Assembly: GCA_900768705.1 (NCBI GenBank)
Contig: CAAGEB010000007.1
Location: forward strand, 1 to 64,000
DNA: 64,000 nt
Direction of reading: 5' to 3'
Source: Oscillospiraceae bacterium
GTDB taxonomy: Bacteria; Bacillota; Clostridia; Oscillospirales; Ruminococcaceae
The notes beneath the pieces were generated by a model that saw only the letters and a list, made by a program, of their open reading frames with translations, was not told the origin of the DNA and did no database searches. A program made the translations under genes and the position numbers. This document shows positions 7,734 to 16,220 of the stretch, piece by piece. Every line of letters begins with the position of its first letter. Position 1 is the stretch's first letter.

Positions 7734-7762
7734 TTGACAAAAATAGGTAGAAATGATATAAT
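7734..7762 (+). promoter_or_regulatory. Consensus SigA promoter of the O-antigen ligase-like gene
   Basis: TTGACA (7734-7739), 17-bp spacer, TATAAT (7757-7762). The leader to the ATG at 7860 is about 90 bases. Confidence 0.87.
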
Positions 7763-7859
7763 AAAACAGATTGTTATATGAAAAATAAACGCTGCGGTTG
7801 GTGTTTTCCAACAAATTTCTGTTTCGTTTGAAAATTGTTGAGTATGTTGAGGTGGGGTA

Positions 7860-9248
7860 ATGAATAAAGGAAAAACGAAGAATAGGAATGCGGATTCATC
7901 TAAAATTTTGAAGCTTCTCGATTTTATCTGTTCAGAAAAATTCTTTTATTATTTCATAGTATCGGCTATGCTTGCAATGCCGCTTTTCGAGATTATCACG
8001 GAAATAGTGGGACAACCGTTTATATCGCAGTCGATAATACTCCAAAATTACGGAATTCTGGGATTTTTCGCTGTGCTTACAAGCCTGTTGTATAAGCGAT
8101 CGGAAAAAAAGTTTTATCTGTCCGATGTGTTTTTCATTCTTTTGACGGTTTTTGCGGCAATATCCCTGATATGTTCCAAGGATTTTGTCAATTCTGCGTT
8201 CGGATTCGATTATGATGAACTTCCCGCACATTTTTTGGCGTACTTCTCGCTTATGTTTGCGGGAACTATGATAAACGAAGACAGGCTCAGGAAAAATGTC
8301 TTGTACACATTTTGCATTACAGGAACTGTTCAGGGAATTGTCGCATTGTTCCAGACATTCGGATTGAGAATTGCCGACTGCTATTACGACCCCAAATGGC
8401 ACAGAGAATGTAATCTTTCCTTCGGACTTACGCAGCACAACAACTGGTTTGCGGGCTTGAGTACGATTTTTGTTGCCGCTGCGATAGGTTTGTTTGTTTT
8501 TTCCTCAAAAAAGAAAAAGATATCCTATGCCTATCTTGCTTTGGCGGCAATGTCCATATATGTTTCGTTCTGCACCGGAGCTCGGATTGCGTGGGTTGGA
8601 AACGCTACGGTAATTCTTTTTTACATTGTTTCACTCATTGTAATGAAGGTGAAATACTCAAAAAATCCCGATATCAAATCGTACATACTTTCTTTCTTGG
8701 TAATTATTGCCGTTTATACAGCGGTTATAGCTTTAATCGCTTTTACGAGAGATACATTTACCAGCGGAATAGATGAATTTATTCACGAAAGCACGGCGGG
8801 GATGGACGCCATTGCCACTAACCGAGGATATATATGGAGATTTGGTTTGGAGTCGGTTCCCGAAAACTGGCTTACGGGAGTTGGTCTGGACAATTACATA
8901 TATGTATTTACCGGCAATCCCGAATGGTCAGAGGGAATGTTCGCTCAGGCAAAGGGACATAACGAGTATCTTCACACTCTTGTAACACAGGGCGTTTTCG
9001 CTGTGATAAACTATATTCTCCTGCTTGTATATTCGTTTGTCACCGGAGTGAAAAATGTCATCAAAACCACTGACGATAATAAACGCACAATTACTTGGAT
9101 TTTCCTCGGTATGTTTATCGGATATGCCGCTCAAGCGTTTTTCAACAGCAGTGTGATCAATGTGGCAATGTATTTCTGGATTATCGTTGGTATGACAATG
9201 CCCAAAGCGTCGCAAAAGCCTTTAAAGCTGTTTCGCAGATCAAAGTGA
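7860..9248 (+). CDS. O-antigen ligase/polymerase-like membrane protein (Wzy/WaaL superfamily)
   Basis: A 462-aa integral membrane protein with about eleven hydrophobic segments. A large extracytoplasmic loop near residues 310-370 contains NRGYIWRFGLESVPENWLTG and the signature GHNEYLHTLVTQGVFA. In characterised members this His-containing loop transfers lipid-linked glycans onto an acceptor or polymerises repeat units. In a Gram-positive host the likely role is in capsule, teichoic-acid-like or glycoprotein polymers; no glycosyltransferases are adjacent, so the substrate is unknown. GAGGTGGGG precedes the ATG. The gene stands alone between its own promoter and repeat remnants. Its base composition is slightly more AT-rich than its neighbours by eye. 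Confidence 0.82.
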   Translation: MNKGKTKNRNADSSKILKLLDFICSEKFFYYFIVSAMLAMPLFEIITEIVGQPFISQSIILQNYGILGFFAVLTSLLYKRSEKKFYLSDVFFILLTVFAAISLICSKDFVNSAFGFDYDELPAHFLAYFSLMFAGTMINEDRLRKNVLYTFCITGTVQGIVALFQTFGLRIADCYYDPKWHRECNLSFGLTQHNNWFAGLSTIFVAAAIGLFVFSSKKKKISYAYLALAAMSIYVSFCTGARIAWVGNATVILFYIVSLIVMKVKYSKNPDIKSYILSFLVIIAVYTAVIALIAFTRDTFTSGIDEFIHESTAGMDAIATNRGYIWRFGLESVPENWLTGVGLDNYIYVFTGNPEWSEGMFAQAKGHNEYLHTLVTQGVFAVINYILLLVYSFVTGVKNVIKTTDDNKRTITWIFLGMFIGYAAQAFFNSSVINVAMYFWIIVGMTMPKASQKPLKLFRRSK

Positions 9249-9278
9249 ATAAACCGCTATTGCAAGGGCGTTGGAATA

Positions 9279-9303
9279 GAACAATCTTATACTTTACAGG
9301 CAA
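9279..9303 (+). repeat. Fragment of the interspersed repeat
   Basis: AGAACAATCTTATACTTTAC followed by AGGCAATGG resembles the left part of copy 1 (300-325). The TTGGGAATTGTCAGC core is absent. Confidence 0.5.
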
Positions 9304-9335
9304 TGGCTTTTCTTTTTTGTAAACAACAGGGTTTA

Positions 9336-10907
9336 TTATTGCTTATCATTATAAACTTCCCTCATAACCCGCTTTTGCAGGCACAGCACCGCAATCAGGT
9401 TGGGAATTGCCATAAGCCCGTTCAGCATATCCGATATTCCCCATGCAAAGGACATATTCACCGCCGCCCCTATTACCGAAAAGGCAATAAACACTATGCA
9501 AAAGGGTTTTCGGATTTTCTCCCCTGCCAGAAACACCCCCGCTTCACTGCCGAAATACGACCAGCCGATAACGGTACTGAAAGCAAACATCGCCACCAGC
9601 ACCGACAAAATCGCCTCGGCAGGCTTTCCGAAAACCGAACCGAACGCCATTGCCGCCAGACCAACCCCGGACAGCGGCTCTATTTCCGCGGAAATAATAT
9701 GCCCGTCCTCGTACTGCCCCTTTATGCACATAATGTTGGAATAGGTGGACAAGCCTTCGGTGGATACCGTCAGTTCATCGCCGTAAATACTTGTGCAGTG
9801 AATTTCTTCGGGCAGAATATTTCCATCGGTAATTATCGAGCCGCTGTCGGTTAATCTGAAATACTGCGCTTCGCCGCTTACGGAAATAAGAGCTTCATTT
9901 GCAGAGGGCAGACCGCAGGGGCTTGTCAGCAGCACCAGTGCGGTAAGGGTACACATTACAATGGTATCGAAAAAAATCTCGAAAATACTCCACATTCCCG
10001 CCTGAACGGGATTTTTCACATTTGCGGAGCAGTGGGCAAAAACCGATGTTCCCAATCCCGCTTCGTTGGAAAAAACTCCCCGCTTAAAGCCCATGGAAAC
10101 CGCCGTTTTCATCGCACTGCCCAGCAGTCCTCCGCCTATTGCGGAAAATCCGAATGCTCCACTGAATATTTCCGAAAACACCCGAGGCAGCTCGCCGGAA
10201 TTTTTAATCAGAATGTACAGCGAGCCAATTATGTAAATCCCCGACATAAGCGGCACCAGCTTTGCGGTAAAGGAGGAAATGCGTTTAATGCCACCGAAAA
10301 CAATAAGCGCCGCAATTCCCGAAAGTATTATTCCGGTGATGAGGTTGGGAATGCCGAAGCTGATTTTCAGTGCCTCTGCGGCGGAATTCATCTGTGCGGT
10401 GTTTCCCATTCCGAAGCCAGCAAGCATACACAATGCGGCAAACATAACCGAAAGCGGCTTTGAAAGAAATTTCATGCGCTTGTTTTCCGCAAGACCGTCA
10501 CGGATATAGTACATTGCCCCGCCGTGCCAAGCCCCGTTTTTATCTTTTCTGCGGTACAATATACCCAGTACATTTTCCGAAAACCCGGTCATCATACCGA
10601 AAAAAGCGGAAATCCACATCCAGAAAACCGCTCCCGCTCCTCCTATTGCAACGGCGGTGGAAACCCCCGCAATATTACCTGTTCCGAGGGTTGAAGCCAG
10701 AGCCTGACACATTGCACGGAAAGGAGTTATTCCGTTTTTGTCGGATTTGTCGGTTTTGGCAAAAACAGTGCATCGAAGCACCTTAGGAAATCTGCGGATT
10801 TGAAAAAATCCGCTTTTTACGGTAAAAAACAATCCCGTAAAGAGCATAAGCCCCAGCATAGGCGTTCCCCACACCAGATTGTCGTTTATAAAGGATATTA
10901 TATCCAA
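9336..10907 (-). CDS. Sodium:alanine/glycine symporter (AGCS family)
   Basis: A 523-aa transporter that takes up alanine or glycine with Na+. Family features: the N-terminal WGTPMLGLMLFTGLFFTVKS, GTGNIAGVSTAVAIGGAGAV (about residues 97-116), GGAMYYIRDGL, and FKRGVFSNEAGLGTSVFAH. About eleven membrane helices are visible. An extra hydrophilic stretch of 60-70 residues (around 345-415, containing ILPEEIHCTSIYGDELTVST) lies between late helices and makes it longer than usual. The start is TTG (10905-10907), with a G-rich ribosome binding site just upstream. Transcribed away from oriC. Confidence 0.9.
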   Translation of the reverse strand: MDIISFINDNLVWGTPMLGLMLFTGLFFTVKSGFFQIRRFPKVLRCTVFAKTDKSDKNGITPFRAMCQALASTLGTGNIAGVSTAVAIGGAGAVFWMWISAFFGMMTGFSENVLGILYRRKDKNGAWHGGAMYYIRDGLAENKRMKFLSKPLSVMFAALCMLAGFGMGNTAQMNSAAEALKISFGIPNLITGIILSGIAALIVFGGIKRISSFTAKLVPLMSGIYIIGSLYILIKNSGELPRVFSEIFSGAFGFSAIGGGLLGSAMKTAVSMGFKRGVFSNEAGLGTSVFAHCSANVKNPVQAGMWSIFEIFFDTIVMCTLTALVLLTSPCGLPSANEALISVSGEAQYFRLTDSGSIITDGNILPEEIHCTSIYGDELTVSTEGLSTYSNIMCIKGQYEDGHIISAEIEPLSGVGLAAMAFGSVFGKPAEAILSVLVAMFAFSTVIGWSYFGSEAGVFLAGEKIRKPFCIVFIAFSVIGAAVNMSFAWGISDMLNGLMAIPNLIAVLCLQKRVMREVYNDKQ

Positions 10908-11225
10908 ATCCCCACCCCCGATTACAGCTTGTCTTAAATATATTCGGAAGAATTGAGATTTATACCCCAGCGGCAGGGGGATAGGGGGACAGAGAACAAT
11001 TTCATTACTTTACCGTAAACGCTTATCATATTTCAAGGTTTAGTTGTTAATGCCCGCCCTCTTCTTATCAAGCCTTTTGGGGGAAAACACCGTTTTCCCC
11101 CAAGCCCCCTTTAGTTTGTCTCGACGGCTAAAGCCGTCTCAACAAATCGGGGAAAAACTCTTGTGTTTTCCCCGAACCCTTTTAGCGCTTGCTGTCGCAT
11201 TGCGGGGGCGCTGCCCCCGCGCCCC
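10908..11225. repeat. Gene-free region with three stacked hairpins and repeat remnants
   Basis: I see no gene between the AGCS and MBL-fold genes. Perfect inverted repeats occur at 11077-11103 (TTGGGGGAAAAC, 3-base loop, complement), 11123-11138 (GACGGCT/AGCCGTC) and 11148-11174 (CGGGGAAAA/TTTTCCCCG). A remnant near 10998 (CAATTTCATTACTTTACC) resembles the left end of the interspersed repeat. Confidence 0.6.
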
Positions 11226-11254
11226 CGCTTCCTTTTGGAAGCCAAAAGGAAGCG
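11226..11254. repeat. 13-bp perfect hairpin of the composite repeat
   Basis: CGCTTCCTTTTGG, loop AAG, CCAAAAGGAAGCG. This is the longest of three related hairpins and lies 12 bases before repeat copy 4. Confidence 0.8.
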
Positions 11255-11265
11255 AAAAGCCATTT

Positions 11266-11352
11266 CTGGTCTGTGCAGACTTATTACCTTACAGCCACAG
11301 ACTAATCCACATTGCAATGTGCTGTTGGGAATTGTCAGCGGTGTCACGCCGC
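11266..11352 (+). repeat. Interspersed intergenic repeat, copy 4
   Basis: TCTGGTCTGTGCAGACTTAT, TACCTTACAG, CCACATTGCAATGTGC, TTGGGAATTGTCAGC, GTCACGCCGCC. The copy ends one base before the stop codon of the convergently transcribed MBL-fold gene. It may therefore act in its 3-prime untranslated region. Confidence 0.85.
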
Positions 11353-11353
11353 C

Positions 11354-12208
11354 TCAATACTCCAGTGCTTCTCCGCCGCCAAGATACAATATTCTGTCAC
11401 CGAGAGTTTCATCCATAAGATCAAACCCCCTGAACCCCGTACAATGGCAGGCGTAAATTTTCTCCGCACCCGACAGCTTCAATGCTCTTGCCGATGCCGT
11501 AACATATTCCGCCGGACAATTCAGCGTTTTAGGATTGTTTCCCGCAAAATGAAAACCTCCTATCACCGCCAGAATTGGAATTCCATGCCAGCGTCGTTCA
11601 ACAGTTTCAAGCATATTTTCCACTCCGCAGTGAAAACACCCTCCAATCAGTATAAGCCCGTCGGATTTGCGTTTTTTGGGAAAAATTACTGCAAAGCTTT
11701 CATCGGAAAAATCAAAGGAAACGGGTTTTTTATTGTCGTCGGAAATCGTAAAATAGCTTCTGTCGGGATTTATTGCTTTTTCTTCAAATTTTTCGCAGGA
11801 AGCAAGGTAAAACCCTTCGCTAACCTCCGAAAAGCTGTTGAACAATATCATATTATCGGCATATTTCTTAAAAAATGATTTTCCCGCACCCACCGGAGCC
11901 TTAAAAATTCCGTTCTTTTTGTAAACCTCTTTCTTTGCACCCGCTCTGAGATATATTTCGGCTTTGGGATTAAGCTTCATAATGCTGTCTATTCCACCGA
12001 TATGAGCGGAATGATTATGAGTAATAAAAACTGCGCTGATCTCATTTATCGGCAAACGCATACGGACAGCGTTGTCAACAGCTTTTCCGGTAAGTCCTGC
12101 GTCGATAATATAATTTCTGCCGCCGTATTCCACAAAAAGAGACATACCATCTTCGCAATACAGCTTTTCATTTATCGCCGTGTCTTCAATTAAACTGACT
12201 ATCTTCGT
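11354..12208 (-). CDS. Metallo-beta-lactamase-fold hydrolase, probable ACG start
   Basis: An MBL-fold protein of the group annotated as MBL-fold metallo-hydrolase or dihydropterin-ribofuranosylaminobenzene phosphate synthase-like. Seen: THNHSAHIGG (first metal motif), GGCFHCGVENMLE (His ligand), IGGFHF and CHCTGFRGFDLM. The first ATG (12145) starts too late. Upstream in-frame codons encode TKIVSLIEDTAINEKLYCED, which matches the usual family N-terminus, and no ATG, GTG or TTG precedes it. The best start is ACG (12206-12208), eight bases after AGGGG, giving 284 aa. The motif HxHxDH reads HNHSAH here, so the Asp ligand is Ala. It lies 14 bases after an MntR-like regulator, as an operon. Function unknown. 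Confidence 0.75.
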   Translation of the reverse strand, partial: TKIVSLIEDTAINEKLYCEDGMSLFVEYGGRNYIIDAGLTGKAVDNAVRMRLPINEISAVFITHNHSAHIGGIDSIMKLNPKAEIYLRAGAKKEVYKKNGIFKAPVGAGKSFFKKYADNMILFNSFSEVSEGFYLASCEKFEEKAINPDRSYFTISDDNKKPVSFDFSDESFAVIFPKKRKSDGLILIGGCFHCGVENMLETVERRWHGIPILAVIGGFHFAGNNPKTLNCPAEYVTASARALKLSGAEKIYACHCTGFRGFDLMDETLGDRILYLGGGEALEY

Positions 12209-12222
12209 AAAACTCGCCCCTT

Positions 12223-12606
12223 TTACTGCTGTTTGTCCTGACTCTCAATATATTTCTTAATGGCGGCAAAGCTCTCATTGCTAAGACAGTGTTCTATCTT
12301 GCAGGCGTCCTCTGCTGCAATATTTTCGGGAACACCAAGATTGGAAAGCCACTTTGTAAAGAATAAATGCCTTTCATAAACCCGTTCGGCAATTTCTCTG
12401 CCCTGCTGAGTAAGTGTAATATGTCCTCCGTCCTCAACGGTAATGCAGCCGCTTTCCCGCAGATTTTTCATTGCAATGCTGACAGAAGGCTTGGAAAAAT
12501 CCATTTCTTCGGCAATATCAACCGCTCTGACAAGACCTTTTTTATTGTTAAGTATCAATATCATTTCCAGATAATCTTCTTTGGATTCAAAAATTCTGTC
12601 CTTCAT
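12223..12606 (-). CDS. Metal-dependent transcriptional regulator (DtxR/MntR family)
   Basis: A 127-aa protein with an N-terminal winged helix (SKEDYLEMILILNNKKGLVR, AVDIAEEMDFSKPSVSIAMK) and the beginning of the metal-binding dimerisation domain (ERHLFFTKWLSNLGV, ACKIEHCLSNESFAAIKKYI). The length and the E/H residues of the second half fit MntR-type regulators without the SH3-like domain. Such proteins repress metal uptake genes when Mn2+ or Fe2+ is bound. Downstream in the same operon is the MBL-fold gene. The promoter region holds GATACAAT/ATTGTATC arms that could be its own operator. The metal cannot be deduced. Confidence 0.85.
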   Translation of the reverse strand: MKDRIFESKEDYLEMILILNNKKGLVRAVDIAEEMDFSKPSVSIAMKNLRESGCITVEDGGHITLTQQGREIAERVYERHLFFTKWLSNLGVPENIAAEDACKIEHCLSNESFAAIKKYIESQDKQQ

Positions 12607-12622
12607 AAGCGTATTCCTTTTC

Positions 12623-12658
12623 GATACAATTCAGATAATGATTTATATACATTGTATC
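12623..12658. promoter_or_regulatory. Inverted repeat GATACAAT-N20-ATTGTATC, candidate regulator site
   Basis: Perfect 8-bp arms at 12623-12630 and 12651-12658. The right arm covers the -10 element of the regulator promoter and contains the shorter palindrome ATACATTGTAT (12647-12657). Spacing suggests two half-sites flanking the start point. Confidence 0.5.
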
Positions 12659-12679
12659 ATAGAAATCAATTCAAGTCAA
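12651..12679 (-). promoter_or_regulatory. SigA promoter of the MntR-like/MBL operon
   Basis: Minus strand TTGACT (12674-12679), 17-bp spacer, TACAAT (12651-12656). The leader to the ATG at 12606 is about 38 bases. Confidence 0.75.
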
Positions 12680-12704
12680 GAGTAAGTCCAGAGGAAAAAT
12701 GAAG

Positions 12705-13130
12705 TTTTTCTTTCAACAATCCACAGGGAAAAGTTGAATAAAATTTTTTTAAATGAAAATCAACAAGCTTTCAACTATTTTTTATTTTCAGATTAGGAAA
12801 CTTTTTAACAGGATTTTTGGTAATATAATGGGACATTTTAACATATTCAACAGAGTTTTCAACAAAATACAGGGTTTTCCACATTTTCACAGTGGAAAAG
12901 ATCGGGTAAAAACTGAAAAGTCAAGAAAAAGTGGGATATTTTTCAACTTAGTTTAAAAGTAAAAATAAAATTATCCGTAAACAAGCCATTGTAAGAAAAA
13001 TACTAATGGTATATTTTTTGTTAAAAAACAGAAATTTTCCGGTTAAGTCTTTAGGAATGTTGAATTATTAAACACAAAAATGGTACTGACAAACACTTTT
13101 TCACCTTTTCAACAGGGTTTTCAACAATTA
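12705..13130. other. Likely replication origin oriC with DnaA-box-like cluster
   Basis: A very AT-rich, gene-free stretch directly upstream of dnaA. It holds repeated TTTTCMACA-type 9-mers: CAATCCACA (12717-12725), TATTCAACA (12844-12852), TTTTCAACA (12856-12864, 13106-13114, 13118-13126), TTTTCCACA (12875-12883), TTTTCAACT (12940-12948), and GTGGAAAA in reverse (12892-12899). The canonical box is TTATCCACA. The position beside dnaA, the second cluster after dnaA, and the gene-direction change here support the origin call. Bases 13131-13363 show no gene, only AT-rich DNA. Confidence 0.8.
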
Positions 13131-13363
13131 TAATTTACTTTTCCCGGAGTATATTCACATTTTTAGTTTTTATATGAATTTTGTTAAAAAATAAGGGAAA
13201 AAGTTAATTTTTCATACCGGCGGTGAAATATGATTATGTTAAGAATTAATAATTTTGAAAAAATACTCCGAAATTATGGGACACAATCAAAGGTTTTTGT
13301 TTTTCTAATATTTTTTTGTTTAATATTAACGAAATATTCGCTATTTTATGTCGTTATTTCTGC

Positions 13364-13392
13364 TTGAAAAAATATGTCTTTTATGATATAAT
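13364..13392 (+). promoter_or_regulatory. SigA promoter of dnaA
   Basis: TTGAAA (13364-13369), 17-bp spacer, TATAAT (13387-13392). It lies 64 bases before the dnaA ATG. Confidence 0.8.
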
Positions 13393-13456
13393 CTTATTAG
13401 AAATATTGTTATTACTTTTGGTACATTTCGTTTATTATAAAAGGATAGGAGAAGAT

Positions 13457-14815
13457 ATGGGTTCGCTTTCCTCACTTTCGGATATTTATAAATGCGTAGT
13501 CAACAACTGCGTAAAAGAATACAAGCTTTCGGAAACTGCAAGAGAATTGTGGCTGGATCCGCTGATTCCCGTCAGAATGGACGGCAATACCTTTGTACTT
13601 GCAACAGATCAGGAATTCAAACGGGAGACTCTGATTTCCCTTTATCAGAAAAATATTGAGGAACAGCTGAGAAATGTACTCGGCGTTCCCATGAAGGTAG
13701 AAATTGTTGTAGATGATAACCTTTCTGTTAAAAAGCCGCCGATTTCCGAAATAATTAACAATGAAAGCGTTAAGGAAACTGCAGGAGAATTTGACAAGAA
13801 AATCACCTATACCTTTGATAACTTTATTGTAGGTCCTTCAAATAATCTTGCCTTTGCGGCAGCCAAGGCTGTTTCGCAAAAACAGCATGAAAGATATAAT
13901 CCGCTTTTTATTTACGGAGATTCCGGACTGGGAAAAACACACCTTCTTTCCGCAATTCAGTCGGAAATGATGAAAAATTATCCGGGAATTAATATTATCT
14001 ATATTCCTGCGGAAACCTTTACCAATGAATTTCTTCATTCCATTTCTTCAAATACCGTAGAGGATTTTGACGAAAAATACAGAAGCGCCGACGCACTGCT
14101 TATTGATGATATTCAGTTTATCGCCGGAAAGGATCAGACGGAGGAGAAATTCTTCCATATCTTCAACGAGCTTTATAATCAGAATAAGGTTATAGTTCTT
14201 ACATCAGACCGTCCTGCAAAGGAAATCAAGTCTATTTCGGACAGACTGAAAACCCGCTTCAGCTCAGGACTTATTGCCGATGTAAAGCCGCCTGAATATG
14301 AAACTCGTCTTGCAATTATCCAGCGCAAAGCCGAGCTGCTTCACTTCAACATTTCGGAAGATGTTATAGATTATATTGCCACAAAGCTTAAATCAAATAT
14401 CCGTCAGATTGAAGGGGTTGTAACTAAGCTTAATGCTCTGTTTGTAGTTTCCCAGATGAAGCCTACAATAGCTGTGGCTCAAAATGTGATCAAGGATGTT
14501 GTTACCGATCATCAGCCTGTTCCCATTACAATTGAAAAGATAATTACGGAAGTGGGAAAGATATATAATATTGATCCGGACGAAATGCGTTCTCAGCGCC
14601 GCACCGCCAATATTTCTCAGGCAAGAAAGGTTGCAATTTATGTTATTCAGGATGTAACCGGGCTTCCTTATGAGACTATAGGTCAGGAATTCAACGGAAG
14701 AGATCACTCAACGGTTGTTTATGCAATTAAATCCGTTAAAGAGGAAATGGAAAAGGACAGCGGTTTCCGTTCCATTGTGGAGGATCTTATCAAGAATATA
14801 AAGACAAATCAGTAA
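13457..14815 (+). CDS. dnaA: Chromosomal replication initiator protein DnaA
   Basis: A 452-aa AAA+ initiator that binds DnaA boxes and opens oriC. Seen: domain I at the N-terminus (YKCVVNNCVKEYKLSETARE), a short linker, Walker A GDSGLGKT (residues 154-161), Walker B LLIDDIQFIAG, sensor LKTRFSSGLIADVKPPEYE, and domain IV (RRTANISQARKVAIYVIQD, GRDHSTVVYAIKSV). The start is the ATG at 13457, with AGGAG five bases upstream. An upstream in-frame extension to 13316 is AT-rich leader, not protein. It opens the rightward replication block and has DnaA-box-like clusters on both sides, as expected for autoregulation. Confidence 0.98.
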   Translation: MGSLSSLSDIYKCVVNNCVKEYKLSETARELWLDPLIPVRMDGNTFVLATDQEFKRETLISLYQKNIEEQLRNVLGVPMKVEIVVDDNLSVKKPPISEIINNESVKETAGEFDKKITYTFDNFIVGPSNNLAFAAAKAVSQKQHERYNPLFIYGDSGLGKTHLLSAIQSEMMKNYPGINIIYIPAETFTNEFLHSISSNTVEDFDEKYRSADALLIDDIQFIAGKDQTEEKFFHIFNELYNQNKVIVLTSDRPAKEIKSISDRLKTRFSSGLIADVKPPEYETRLAIIQRKAELLHFNISEDVIDYIATKLKSNIRQIEGVVTKLNALFVVSQMKPTIAVAQNVIKDVVTDHQPVPITIEKIITEVGKIYNIDPDEMRSQRRTANISQARKVAIYVIQDVTGLPYETIGQEFNGRDHSTVVYAIKSVKEEMEKDSGFRSIVEDLIKNIKTNQ

Positions 14816-14846
14816 AGCTGTTGCTTTTTATGGTTCTGTCTGTATT

Positions 14847-14998
14847 TTTTCAACCATCTTTTCAACGGTGATTAACGGCGTGTTGAATGTGCGGAAACTT
14901 TTAAACTTTTTCTGTTTTTATCAACATGGCCATGGTTGACAAAAAATGTCTTTAAAATGGCTGTACAAGCTGTTTTACAGAATATTCCACAGTTTCCA
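14847..14998. other. Second DnaA-box-like cluster between dnaA and dnaN
   Basis: Contains TTTTCAACC (14847-14855), TTTTCAACG (14859-14867), TTCAACA in reverse (14881-14887), TTATCAACA (14918-14926), TATTCCACA (14983-14991) and TTTCCACC (14993-15000). A near-palindrome, TCAACATGGCCATGGTTGA, lies at 14921-14939. Bipartite origins with boxes on both sides of dnaA are known in Firmicutes. Confidence 0.65.
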
Positions 14999-15084
14999 CC
15001 GACCTTATTATTATGATTAAAATAAATATAATATTATATATTATCATGATATGATGTTATATGACTGAAAGGAGAATTTTCGCA

Positions 15085-16185
15085 ATGAAATTCAGCTGCG
15101 AAAAAGACAAGCTTTTGGAAGCTATCAATGTCACATCAAAAGCTGCGTCTTCAAAATCCACCATAGCTTCGCTTGAAGGCCTGCTTCTGGAGCTTAACAA
15201 CGATGTGCTTTCCATTACCGGCTACGATCTGGAAATAGGAATTCGCACCGAGTTTCCTATAATAGGAGGAGAAAACGGCTCCACTGTAATAAATGCAAAA
15301 GTTTTCGGGGATATTATTAGAAAAATGCCGAACGGCGTTATTGAAATTTCTGTGGACGATAATAAAATAGCTTCTATTGTAGGCGGTTCCTCCACGCTGT
15401 CTATTCCCTGTATGAAAGCGGAGGAATATCCGCCCGTTCCGCAGGTTATTCATAATAAAGGTATTACTTTGCCTCAGCCTGTACTTAAAAGTATGATAAA
15501 TCAGACAAAGTATGCTATTTCCGTTAATGATTCAAAGCCTGCTTTTACCGGCTGTAAATTTGAAATTATTGACAATGTTCTCAGCATTGTTGCATTTGAC
15601 GGAGTAAGAATTGCTCTCAGACAGGAACCGGTAACTTCTGATAATATTGATTTTATTGTTCCGGGAAAAACTCTTGAGGAGCTTACTCATATTCTTTCAG
15701 ATGATACGGACAGTAGTGTCACAATCAGTATTGAAAATAATCAGATATCCTTTGAGGTTGGCAGCTATACCATGATTTCCCGTCTGATTAACGGTGATTT
15801 CTGGGACTACAGAAAGTATTTCAATGTAGATAGATCGGTCTATGCAGAAATAAAGTGCAGCGATATGATCGGAATGCTGGACAGAGCGCTCACCATTATC
15901 AATGAGAAGAATAAAATTCCTCTTCGCTGCGAGTTCAACGATGGAACGCTTTCTGTTACCGCCAATACTACAATGGGTGCAATCAACGATAAAATTAATA
16001 TTAAATACAGTGGTCCCGGTAAGGTTATCGGATTTAATGCCAGGTTTCTTATGGACGCTTTTAGAGCGTGCAGCACTGATACTATAAAGCTTTCATTCAG
16101 CAATTCGGAAGTTACACCGGTTATCATTTCACCGATTGAGGGCGAGGAATTTATGTTCCTGCTTGTGCCTATGAGGCTTAGGTAA
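15085..16185 (+). CDS. dnaN: DNA polymerase III beta subunit (sliding clamp)
   Basis: A 366-aa clamp that tethers the replicative polymerase. The three-domain DnaN fold is recognisable from MKFSCEKDKLLEAINVTSKA at the start, PAFTGCKFEIIDNVLSIVAF in domain 2, and the C-terminal EFMFLLVPMRLR, which forms the partner-binding pocket. The ATG at 15085 has AGGAG at 15069-15073; the in-frame ATG at 15061 precedes this site and is rejected. It follows dnaA after a 269-base gap with DnaA-box-like motifs and precedes yaaA by 35 bases, the usual Firmicute order. Confidence 0.97.
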   Translation: MKFSCEKDKLLEAINVTSKAASSKSTIASLEGLLLELNNDVLSITGYDLEIGIRTEFPIIGGENGSTVINAKVFGDIIRKMPNGVIEISVDDNKIASIVGGSSTLSIPCMKAEEYPPVPQVIHNKGITLPQPVLKSMINQTKYAISVNDSKPAFTGCKFEIIDNVLSIVAFDGVRIALRQEPVTSDNIDFIVPGKTLEELTHILSDDTDSSVTISIENNQISFEVGSYTMISRLINGDFWDYRKYFNVDRSVYAEIKCSDMIGMLDRALTIINEKNKIPLRCEFNDGTLSVTANTTMGAINDKINIKYSGPGKVIGFNARFLMDAFRACSTDTIKLSFSNSEVTPVIISPIEGEEFMFLLVPMRLR

Positions 16186-16220
16186 TAAATCATTAATTAT
16201 TCTTTGAAGGATGGGTAGAT

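Noticed and set aside
12705..13456. rpmH (ribosomal protein L34) upstream of dnaA
   Set aside because: Looked for the basic 44-aa protein usually found there; the region is AT-rich and non-coding.
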